16,570 bases of DNA, from NCBI GenBank assembly GCA_022563215.1, contig JADFNT010000005.1, forward strand, positions 1 to 16,570, in the 5' to 3' direction. The notes below the pieces were generated by a model, which was given only the letters and a program-made list of their open reading frames with translations, was not told the DNA's origin and did not search any database. Source of the stretch: Pseudomonadota bacterium (GTDB lineage: Bacteria; Pseudomonadota; Alphaproteobacteria; Rhodospirillales; Casp-alpha2). A program made the position numbers and the translations under genes. Every line of letters begins with the position of its first letter. The first letter of the stretch is position 1. Shown piece after piece: positions 6,480 to 13,143 of the stretch.

Positions 6480-6495
6480 TGTGACGGCGGTCACA
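6480..6495. promoter_or_regulatory. CRP/FNR-superfamily binding site, perfect TGTGA-N6-TCACA
   Basis: TGTGACGGCGGTCACA matches the E. coli CRP consensus half-sites exactly, with the correct 6-bp spacer, and the palindrome extends one base into the spacer on each side. It is 114 bp before the ATG at 6609 (+) and about 207 bp before the ATG at 6273 (-), so a CRP-like activator or repressor could govern either or both divergent units. Which CRP/FNR paralogue of this organism would recognise it is unknown. Confidence 0.6.
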
Positions 6496-6511
6496 CGGGG
6501 CGAAAAAATCG

Positions 6512-6530
6512 GGAAACTCCCCGGAAACTC
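6512..6530 (+). repeat. Helically phased direct repeat GGAAACTC
   Basis: GGAAACTC occurs at 6512-6519 and 6523-6530, 11 bp apart (one helical turn), 17 bp right of the CRP-type palindrome. It is a possible binding site for a tandem dimer or response regulator. It is short enough that chance cannot be excluded. Confidence 0.35.
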
Positions 6531-6608
6531 AACGTGATGGGTGTTCACTGGGACGGAATCGGTTATCGTCCCCGTATGCTTAGCGGAAGGTATTAGGAGG
6601 CCCAGGAC

Positions 6609-6824
6609 ATGAGCGAGCATAAGTTCAAGGCTTTTCTGCGGTCGCGTCAGTGGAACGAGAACCAAAGCAAATATTTTGTGTATGATGCCCTAGATGATTC
6701 CACCCTACCGGACGCTAAATCATGGAAAGAGCTAAAGGACCATCTAGAGGGCAATAAAGCTGACTCTAAGACGATCGAGGAAGCCGAAGATATCTTTTTT
6801 GAACTCTACTTGGCGGGTCAGTAA
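6609..6824 (+). CDS. Small YozE/SAM-like domain protein (71 aa)
   Basis: AGGAGG at 6595-6600 lies 8 nt before the ATG, a strong ribosome site. The protein is acidic and helical. It reads FKAFLRSRQW, an aspartate-rich YDALDDSTLPD, then SWKELKDHLEG and a final helix EEAEDIFFELYLAG. The layout (N-terminal FxxFL helix, D..LP before a helix, closing aromatic helix) recalls the YozE_SAM_like family of small proteins of unknown function; I am only moderately sure. The coding sequence is visibly AT-richer than the TPP-enzyme gene that follows 107 bp later, suggesting recent acquisition or relaxed codon bias. It is downstream of the CRP-type site and other repeats. Confidence 0.7.
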   Translation: MSEHKFKAFLRSRQWNENQSKYFVYDALDDSTLPDAKSWKELKDHLEGNKADSKTIEEAEDIFFELYLAGQ

Positions 6825-6931
6825 GCCGCTTCTATTCGACCACGCCCACTGGATCGCCGGTACTGTCTCACTTTGAATTTTTCTTATAAGGCTTACGTTT
6901 CCGGGGCTTTGAGGCCGAAAAGGAAGCAAAA

Positions 6932-8614
6932 ATGGCGGCCAAGGACAACCTGAAGACGGGCGGGCAGATCCTGGTCGAGGGCCTCAGGGCCAACGGCGTC
7001 GATCGGGTCTATTGCGTCCCCGGCGAAAGCTACCTGGCGGCCCTCGACGCCTTTCACGACGTCCCGGAAATCCAGCTCGTCGTCTGCCGCCAGGAAGGCG
7101 GCGCGGCGATGATGGCCGACGCCCACGGCAAGCTGACCGGGCGTCCGGGAGTATGCTTCGTCACCCGCGCCCCCGGCGCCACCAATGCGTCGAGCGGCAT
7201 TCATGTGGCGTTCCAGGATTCGACGCCGTTGGTGTTGCTGATCGGACAGGTGCCCCGCGGCCATTCGGAGCGCGAAGCGTTTCAGGAAATCGACTACCGC
7301 CGCATGTATGGCGAGATGGCCAAATGGGTCGGCCAGATCGACGACGAGGCCCGGGTTTCCGAATACATCAACCGCGCCTTTCAACTGGCCATTTCGGGCC
7401 GCCCCGGACCGGTGGTCCTGGTGTTGCCGGAAGACATGCTCCGCGCCCGCGCCGCGCCGGCGGACATCGCCCCGGCGGCCGAAATCCAGCCCCACCCCGG
7501 CGCCGAAGACATGGAGACCCTGCGGAAATTGCTCGGGGAGGCCAAACGTCCGTTGATGATCCTCGGCGGCGCCGGCTGGGACCAGGACGCCTGCGACAGC
7601 ATCCGGGCCATGGCCGAGGCCAACGACCTGCCCGTCGCCGTCACCTTCCGTTGTCAGGACCGGTTCGACAACAACCATGACAATTACGCCGGCGATCTGG
7701 GTTCCGGCCCCAATCCGAAACTGCACCAGCGGGTCCGGGAATCGGATTTTCTTCTGGTCGTCGGCACCCGGTTGGGCGAAATGTCCACCGGCGGTTATTC
7801 CCTCATCGATATCCCGGTGCCGAAACAGACCCTGGTCCACGTCCATCCGGGGGCCGGGGACCTGGGCCGGGTCTATCAGCCGGCGCTGGCCATCAACGCC
7901 GGCATGAAGGCGTTTGCCGCCGCCGCCCGGACCTTGAAGCCGGTAAAGCCCGGATGGGGGGAATGGACGAAGTCCGCCCGCGCCGATTACCTGGCCTGGA
8001 CCGAACCGCCGGAGATTCCGGGCCCGGTGCAGATGGGCGAGATCCTGGCCTGGCTCAACGAGCGGCTGGATGACGATGCCATCCTGTGCAACGGGGCCGG
8101 CAATTTCTGCGTCTGGGTCAACCGTTTCTACCGCTATCGGCGTTTCGGCACCCTCCTGGGCCCGACCAGCGGCTCCATGGGCTACGGCCTGCCGGCGGCG
8201 GTGGCGGCCAAGTTGTGCCATCCCGAACGCACCGTCGTCGCCTTCACCGGCGACGGCGATTTCCTGATGACCGGACAGGAACTGGCGACCGCCGTCCAAT
8301 ACAAGGTCAATTTCATCGTCCTGGTCGGCAACAACTCCATGTACGGGACCATCCGCATGCACCAGGAAAAGGATTACCCGGGCCGGATTACCGGCACCGA
8401 CCTGGTCAATCCGGACTTCGCCGCCCTGGCCCAGGCTTATGGGGCCTATGGCGCGGTGGTTGAAAAAACCGACGAATTCGCTCCCGCCTTCGAGGCCGCG
8501 CTGGACTCCGGCAAGCCGGCGGTGATCGAGATTCGCATCGACCCCGAGGCCATCCTGCCCCAGGCGACGCTTTCGGGCCTCCGCCGGGCGGCGCTGGAAA
8601 AGGTAAAAGCCTAG
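6932..8614 (+). CDS. Thiamine diphosphate-dependent enzyme, acetolactate synthase large-subunit superfamily
   Basis: A 560-aa protein with the three-domain layout of the IlvB/POX/benzoylformate decarboxylase superfamily. The N-terminal pyrimidine-binding domain carries the activating glutamate E55 in CRQEGGAAMMADAHG. The central Rossmann-like domain covers about 190-330 (PLMILGGAGWDQDAC). The C-terminal PP-binding domain has the TPP/Mg motif G440-D441-G442 through N467-N468. It catalyses a decarboxylation or carboligation of a 2-keto acid. The absence of an ilvN/ilvH small subunit next door argues against the biosynthetic acetolactate synthase. An oxalyl-CoA decarboxylase assignment is tempting given the nearby CoA-transferase, but no sequence feature supports it. 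AAGGAA, ending 7 nt before the ATG at 6932, serves as ribosome site. The exact substrate is undetermined. Confidence 0.88.
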   Translation: MAAKDNLKTGGQILVEGLRANGVDRVYCVPGESYLAALDAFHDVPEIQLVVCRQEGGAAMMADAHGKLTGRPGVCFVTRAPGATNASSGIHVAFQDSTPLVLLIGQVPRGHSEREAFQEIDYRRMYGEMAKWVGQIDDEARVSEYINRAFQLAISGRPGPVVLVLPEDMLRARAAPADIAPAAEIQPHPGAEDMETLRKLLGEAKRPLMILGGAGWDQDACDSIRAMAEANDLPVAVTFRCQDRFDNNHDNYAGDLGSGPNPKLHQRVRESDFLLVVGTRLGEMSTGGYSLIDIPVPKQTLVHVHPGAGDLGRVYQPALAINAGMKAFAAAARTLKPVKPGWGEWTKSARADYLAWTEPPEIPGPVQMGEILAWLNERLDDDAILCNGAGNFCVWVNRFYRYRRFGTLLGPTSGSMGYGLPAAVAAKLCHPERTVVAFTGDGDFLMTGQELATAVQYKVNFIVLVGNNSMYGTIRMHQEKDYPGRITGTDLVNPDFAALAQAYGAYGAVVEKTDEFAPAFEAALDSGKPAVIEIRIDPEAILPQATLSGLRRAALEKVKA

Positions 8615-8675
8615 CCCTATGCAACGGGCCTGGGGCGGTGTTTAATCATCCTCGGTATTCTGTCTTCAGGGGGCC

Positions 8676-9767
8676 ATGGCAAAGCGGATCATAAAAATTC
8701 TCGCGGCGTTGGCCGTGGTGGTCATTCTGGCGGTTCCCGCCGTTGCCCTGCTGGTCGGCGACGAGACCCTTTCCTCCGTCCTTGAAGGGACCCCGGGTTT
8801 AAGCGATTACAAGGACGAAATCCTCCAGGCCAAGCAAGGCATCAGCATGACCCTGTCCAGGTACGTGGGCAATTCCCTGAGCGGCCTGGAATCGCTCTCT
8901 TCCGATCTTTTCGGATCGGCCAAATCCGGGTCAACGCCGAAGGTGGTGATGGACCTGCCGCCGGCAGTGCGCCAAGGGGCGTCGTCACCGCCGGCGGCCC
9001 CCCTCCCGCCTCCGACCCGGGAAACGGCCAAGGCCCCCGCCGTCCCTGAGACCGGCGGCGAAGCCGCTTCGCCGTCATCGTCACCGTCATTGACCCCGCC
9101 CCCGCCGCCCCCGGTCCTTCAATCGGCGCCGGAACCGGCGCCGCGGCCAACGATGGCGGAACCGCCGCCGAAGCCAATGGCGAAAACGGAACCGAAGCCG
9201 GCAGCAAAACCGACCGCCAAGCCGATGGTCAAGCCAGCGCCCAAGTCGACGTCGAAACCGGGGCCGAAAAAAACGCCCGCCAAGACCGCCCGGCAAGCGG
9301 CCCAACAGACAGCCCTGGCCGCCGCCAAGCGGCCTTTGTCTGTGGCCCGGAAACCGGTCCCCGGCAAAGACCCCACCGCCGACCAGGACCACAAGCGCGG
9401 GCTTTTGTTTTACAAGGGAATCGGCGTCGATAAGGATTTCAAGAAAGCCGCCCAATGGTTCCGCCAGGCGGCCCGGAAAGGCCACGCCGGGGCTCAATAC
9501 AACCTCGGCATCATGAGCTACCTGGGCCAGGGGGTGAGACAGGACTATGCCATTTCCGCAAATTGGTTCCAGAAAGCCGGCGAGCAGGATCACGCCGCCG
9601 CCCAATACAACCTCGGTTTCTTGTATTACGAAGGCAAAGGCGTGGAAAAGGACGACCTGCAGGCGTTCATGTGGATCGACCGTTCCGCCAACCTGGGCGA
9701 CGAAAAGGCGATCCGGGCCCGGGAAACCCTGCAAAAGGCCCTGCCCCAGGATATTTTCAGGAGATAG
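8676..9767 (+). CDS. Membrane-anchored Sel1-repeat protein with Pro/Lys/Ala-rich linker
   Basis: A 363-aa protein in three parts. Residues 5-28 (IIKILAALAVVVILAVPAVA) are a signal anchor or uncleaved signal peptide. Residues ~95-225 are a low-complexity Pro/Ala/Lys linker with recurring KP-type dipeptides (PKPAAKPTAKPMVKPAPKS). Residues ~238-345 contain three Sel1-like (TPR-related) repeats with the YxGxGVxxD and AQYNLG signatures. Such proteins usually sit in the periplasm as protein-interaction scaffolds; the linker would span from the membrane toward the cell wall. It starts 61 bp after the TPP-enzyme stop. The segment GTGTTTAATCATC just upstream (8638-8650) is similar to the right end of the 37-bp element. 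No partner can be named. Confidence 0.88.
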   Translation: MAKRIIKILAALAVVVILAVPAVALLVGDETLSSVLEGTPGLSDYKDEILQAKQGISMTLSRYVGNSLSGLESLSSDLFGSAKSGSTPKVVMDLPPAVRQGASSPPAAPLPPPTRETAKAPAVPETGGEAASPSSSPSLTPPPPPPVLQSAPEPAPRPTMAEPPPKPMAKTEPKPAAKPTAKPMVKPAPKSTSKPGPKKTPAKTARQAAQQTALAAAKRPLSVARKPVPGKDPTADQDHKRGLLFYKGIGVDKDFKKAAQWFRQAARKGHAGAQYNLGIMSYLGQGVRQDYAISANWFQKAGEQDHAAAQYNLGFLYYEGKGVEKDDLQAFMWIDRSANLGDEKAIRARETLQKALPQDIFRR

Positions 9768-9778
9768 CCGGAAAAAAG

Positions 9779-9823
9779 CCTTTGCAAAGGGGGCCGGGGG
9801 GCGGGGCCTTGCCCCCCTCCCCC
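9779..9823. repeat. Palindrome and G/C-run inverted repeat between convergent genes
   Basis: CCTTTGCAAAGG (9779-9790) is a perfect 12-bp palindrome. Next to it, a G-rich arm (9796-9806) and a C-rich arm (9812-9823) can fold with a CCTTG loop, imperfectly. It lies between the convergent Sel1 and DMT genes and may act as a terminator for rightward transcription, but no U-tract follows. It also has the look of a dispersed intergenic repeat. No coding frame is convincing between 9768 and 9939. Confidence 0.45.
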
Positions 9824-9939
9824 GGGCCGCCGCCAAGTCCTGATACCGGGGATCAACGGGAACCTGTTCGTACCCCCGGCCGCCCCCCGGCGTCAAGAGA
9901 CGGTTGCTCGCGCTTCCTTCACGTTTGCACGGCTGGCGC

Positions 9940-10830
9940 TCAACCGGCGGGGTTTTTGGGCCGGCTCTCGCGGCGAATGATGTAAAGCCCGCAGGCGATC
10001 ACGAAGGCGGCCCCGGCAAGGGTCCAGGCATCGGGCAGGTCGCCCCAGATGACGAACCCCAAAAGGACCGCCCAGATCATGTTGGTGTACTTGAACGGCG
10101 CCAATAGCGCCGCCTCGGCCCACTGGAAACGCTCGATCAGCAGGAAATGGGCGCCGCCCACCAGCATGCCGCTGAGCGCCATCAGGCCTAAGTCCTCGAG
10201 CACCAGCGGCGCCCAGCCGAACGGCCATGTGCAAAGCCCGGCCAGGACAATGACGGCGGTGGAAAAACACATGATCGACACCGACGTCTCTTGTCCCGCC
10301 ATCTTGCGAGTCGTCAGGTCGCGCAAGGCGCCCGCCAGGCTCGCCCCGAGGGGAAACAGGGCCGCCCACTGCACCGCCTCGGCGCCCGGCCGCAGCATCA
10401 CCACGACCCCGGCGAACCCAACCAGGACCGCGCTCCAACGGCGCCAGCCCACGTGTTCGCCCAGCATCGGCGACGCCAGGGCGGTGACGAACAGCGGCCC
10501 GGCGAAGGTAATGGCGAGGGCATCGGCCAACGGCAGGAAGCTGATCCCGGTGATGAACAAAAAGCCGCTGGTGAAGGCGAAACCGGCACGAAGGGACTGG
10601 TTGCGGAACGAATGGACGCGGATAAGGCCGAAGCCCCCGGCCCGCCAGGCGATCAGCATAACCGGCAGGAACACGAAAAGGCCGCGGATGAACATCAATT
10701 GGCCGACCGGATAATCGCTGGTCAGCCACTTCAGCACGGCATCGTTGGTGGTCAACAGGGCCCCGCCGAGGATGGTGAAGGTAATGCCACGCCCGGGGGA
10801 CAGGGACGTATCGGCAGGGGGCACCCTCAA
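9940..10830 (-). CDS. DMT-superfamily permease (two EamA domains)
   Basis: An integral inner-membrane transporter of about 296 aa with around ten hydrophobic helices arranged as two EamA repeats. The first begins ITFTILGGALLTTNDAVLKW and the second starts near VQWAALFPLGASLAGALRDL. The conserved ALAITFAGPLFVTALA stretch and the closing LLAPFKYTNMIWAVLLGFVI are typical of alphaproteobacterial EamA/RhaT-like metabolite exporters or S-adenosylmethionine/amino-acid transporters. The substrate is not deducible. The reading frame is open far upstream, but that part is out-of-frame antisense-like sequence inside spmAB. I placed the start at TTG 10830, which overlaps the SpmAB stop (TTGA), with GTG 10824 as the alternative; both imply translational coupling. 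Confidence 0.88.
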   Translation of the reverse strand: MRVPPADTSLSPGRGITFTILGGALLTTNDAVLKWLTSDYPVGQLMFIRGLFVFLPVMLIAWRAGGFGLIRVHSFRNQSLRAGFAFTSGFLFITGISFLPLADALAITFAGPLFVTALASPMLGEHVGWRRWSAVLVGFAGVVVMLRPGAEAVQWAALFPLGASLAGALRDLTTRKMAGQETSVSIMCFSTAVIVLAGLCTWPFGWAPLVLEDLGLMALSGMLVGGAHFLLIERFQWAEAALLAPFKYTNMIWAVLLGFVIWGDLPDAWTLAGAAFVIACGLYIIRRESRPKNPAG

Positions 10831-12236
10831 GCCCCGTAAAGGTAGGACACGATGGCGACGGCGCCGGCGATCCCGGCGACGTCGGCCGCCAACGCGGCGA
10901 CCAGGGCGTGACGGATGCGGCGGATTCCGACGGCGCCGAAATAAACGGCAAGCACATAAAACGTCGTCTCCGTCGATCCCTGGAAGGTGGACACCAGGTA
11001 GCCGGTATAGCTGTCCGGGCCGATGGCCGGGTTCTGAATGATCGAGGCCAGCACCCCGTAGGCGCCGGAGCCGCTGAGCGGCCTCAACAGCGCCATCGGC
11101 AAGGCATCGGCCGGAAGACCGACGAGGCTGGTGACGGCGCCCAACGGCCCGACCAGCATGTCCATGGCGCCGGACGACCGGAACATGGCCACGGCGACCA
11201 GAATCGCCACCAGGTAGGGAATGATCCTGAGCGCCACCTGGAACCCGCTCTTGGCGCCTTCGACGAAGGCTTCGTAGACGTTGACCCGGCGCACCGCCCC
11301 GAACCCCAAAAGCCCGACCATCAATCCCGGAATGATCCACGGCGCGATGGCGCGGCCGTAAAGGACCATCAACGGGATCAGGGCGGCGATCCCGCCCAGG
11401 GCCAGCCACGACACCCAGACCGGATAGCCCCCGTCGGCCTCTACGGCCTCGGCGGGGAAGGCCGGCGGTTCGTCGTCCTGCCTATCGTCACCGCCCGCCG
11501 CCACCATCTGCCAATCGGCCCTGGCAACCGACGGGGCCGGCGGCGGGGCCACGGCCGCCGACGGCACCGGCCAATAATTCTGGCACAGCTTGGCGACGAT
11601 GATGGCCACCGTAGTCGAGCAGATGGTGGCGAACAGCGTCGTCGGCAGGATGCCGGCCGGATCGACGGAACCGGCGGCGGCGCGAAGGGCGATCACGCCG
11701 GTCGGTAAAATGGTGACGCTGGAGGTATTGATGGCCAGGAACAGGACCATGGCGTTGGACGCCGTGCCTTTGGTGGCGTTCAGGGTGTCCAGTTGTTCCA
11801 TGGCGCGGATGCCGAACGGCGTCGCCGCGTTGCCCAGCCCCATCGCATTGGCCGCCATGTTGAGGATCATCGAGCCCATGGCCGGATGGTCGGCCGGCAC
11901 GTCGGGAAACAGCCGCACCATCAGCGGCCGGACGGTGCGGGCGATGATGGTCAGCAGCCCCCCTTCCTCGGCCACCTTCATCAGGCCCAGAAACAGGGCC
12001 ATGACGCCGATCAGCCCCAACGCCAACGTCACCGACCCGGCCGCGGCGTCGATCATCGCCGTGCCCAGTTCCTGCATCGGGCCTAGGGGTAGGGCGGCCG
12101 CGTCCGCCGGCGGCGTCCAGGTCAGTTGCCGGAAACCGGCAACGACAAAGGCGATCAGGACAATGGCGAAGAAAATGGCGTTCAAGGGAAAATTCCGTTG
12201 CTGGTCGGTGGGCCTCGCCTGGAACGCTGATACCAT
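10827..12236 (-). CDS. Fused SpmA-SpmB nucleoside-recognition (Gate) domain membrane protein
   Basis: About 469 aa with two Gate-domain halves. The N-terminal half carries the SpmA hallmark NMAANAMGLGNAATPFGIRA, then NTSSVTILPTG. The C-terminal half carries the SpmB hallmarks RPLSGSGAYGVLASIIQNPA and STFQGSTETTFYVLAVYFGA. They are joined by an Ala/Pro and acidic linker near residues 232-275. In Bacillus, SpmA and SpmB are separate and affect spore core dehydration; fused homologues occur in non-sporulating proteobacteria with unknown function, probably as multi-pass membrane transport proteins. ATG 12236 or an in-frame TTG at 12257 could start it; neither has a clear ribosome site. It lies 56 bp after the phosphodiesterase stop and overlaps the DMT gene. 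Confidence 0.88.
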   Translation of the reverse strand: MVSAFQARPTDQQRNFPLNAIFFAIVLIAFVVAGFRQLTWTPPADAAALPLGPMQELGTAMIDAAAGSVTLALGLIGVMALFLGLMKVAEEGGLLTIIARTVRPLMVRLFPDVPADHPAMGSMILNMAANAMGLGNAATPFGIRAMEQLDTLNATKGTASNAMVLFLAINTSSVTILPTGVIALRAAAGSVDPAGILPTTLFATICSTTVAIIVAKLCQNYWPVPSAAVAPPPAPSVARADWQMVAAGGDDRQDDEPPAFPAEAVEADGGYPVWVSWLALGGIAALIPLMVLYGRAIAPWIIPGLMVGLLGFGAVRRVNVYEAFVEGAKSGFQVALRIIPYLVAILVAVAMFRSSGAMDMLVGPLGAVTSLVGLPADALPMALLRPLSGSGAYGVLASIIQNPAIGPDSYTGYLVSTFQGSTETTFYVLAVYFGAVGIRRIRHALVAALAADVAGIAGAVAIVSYLYGA

Positions 12237-12292
12237 GATCGACGCGCCGAAGGCCAAGGAAAAGGGCTTGCGAAGACAAGACGGGGGGGCGG

Positions 12293-13054
12293 TTAGCGGT
12301 TATCCTGGGGCATGCGTTCGGGGTAATCGCTGAACACCCCATCGACCCCCCACCGCAACAGCGTCTCGGCACGGGTCCGGTCGTTGACGGTAAAGGCGCG
12401 GACCGCCATCCCCTCGTCCTTGAGAACGCCGACCCGTCTGGCGGTCAAATTCCGCTCCAGGCAATGCACCGACCGGCAGCCCAGGGCCTTTGTTTTTTTT
12501 CGCCAGCCCCGGGGTATTTTGAACACGTTGAGGGCGCGGCGGATGTTCGGCGCCGCCTCGCGGGCGCCGCCGAGGGCCGTTTTCTCGAAGCTGGAAATCA
12601 GCGGCGCCGGCAAGGTTTCCGGCCACCCCGCCGCCAGCACCCTGGCGACGGCCAAGCCGGTTTCCCTTTCCCGGCCGGGACTGGGCTTGATCTCGACGAC
12701 GGCGCCGAGGTCGAGCCGCGCCAGGGTTTCCATCGCCTCTTTTAATGTCGGCACCCGCTCCCCGGCATAGGCCCCCTGGGAGCCCCCGTCGAACCAGCTT
12801 CCGGCGTCGAGGGCCCGGAGGTCGGCAAGCGTCGTTTCGGCCACCGCCCCACGGCCATCGGTGGTCCGTTCCAGGGTATCGTCATGGAACAGGACCACGT
12901 GGCCGTCGGCGGTCAGCTTGGTGTCGAATTCAACCCAGCGGACGCCCAGCCCGGCGGCTTTTTCCAGGGACGCCAGGGTGTTTTCCGGCGCGTGCCCGGC
13001 GGCGCCGCGGTGGCCGATGACCGTGGATACAGGCGCGAATTCGGTGTCGATCAT
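12293..13054 (-). CDS. ugpQ: Glycerophosphodiester phosphodiesterase (UgpQ-like, cytoplasmic)
   Basis: A 253-aa GDPD-family TIM-barrel enzyme that hydrolyses deacylated phospholipids such as glycerophosphocholine to glycerol-3-phosphate and an alcohol. The catalytic and metal residues are visible: H15-R16 in VIGHRGAAGHAPENT, E24, E42 and D44 in WVEFDTKLTADG, and H57 in LFHDD. The C-terminal barrel end TVNDRTRAETLLRWGVDGVF is present. No signal peptide is seen, so it is the cytoplasmic UgpQ type rather than periplasmic GlpQ. I chose ATG 13054, preceded by GGGGAAAG, over an upstream alternative start at 13096 because the family N-terminus begins just before the HRG motif. It is divergent from maeB with 89 bp between starts, and leads a probable operon with SpmAB and the DMT permease. 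Confidence 0.9.
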   Translation of the reverse strand: MIDTEFAPVSTVIGHRGAAGHAPENTLASLEKAAGLGVRWVEFDTKLTADGHVVLFHDDTLERTTDGRGAVAETTLADLRALDAGSWFDGGSQGAYAGERVPTLKEAMETLARLDLGAVVEIKPSPGRERETGLAVARVLAAGWPETLPAPLISSFEKTALGGAREAAPNIRRALNVFKIPRGWRKKTKALGCRSVHCLERNLTARRVGVLKDEGMAVRAFTVNDRTRAETLLRWGVDGVFSDYPERMPQDNR

Positions 13055-13143
13055 CGGCTTTCCCCGAAAACGGGTTGCCCCCTTGCATTTTACCAATCAC
13101 CCTACCGGCAATTACGGATTGGGGCACGGATTTGGAAAAACCG

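Noticed and set aside
6324..6665. A 113-codon minus-strand frame crossing the 6.4-kb regulatory gap
   Set aside because: It runs through the terminator hairpin, the CRP-type site and the start of the 71-aa gene, and its translation looks like no protein family.
4822..8614. Oxalate degradation pair: formyl-CoA transferase plus oxalyl-CoA decarboxylase
   Set aside because: The CoA-transferase and TPP enzyme are in separate divergent units about 0.9 kb apart. I can see no substrate-specific residues supporting oxalyl-CoA, so only the superfamily names are given.
9940..11409. A 489-codon version of the DMT permease
   Set aside because: The extra N-terminal ~190 codons are Arg/Gly-rich sequence lying out of frame within the conserved SpmB half; the transporter fold begins near 10830.
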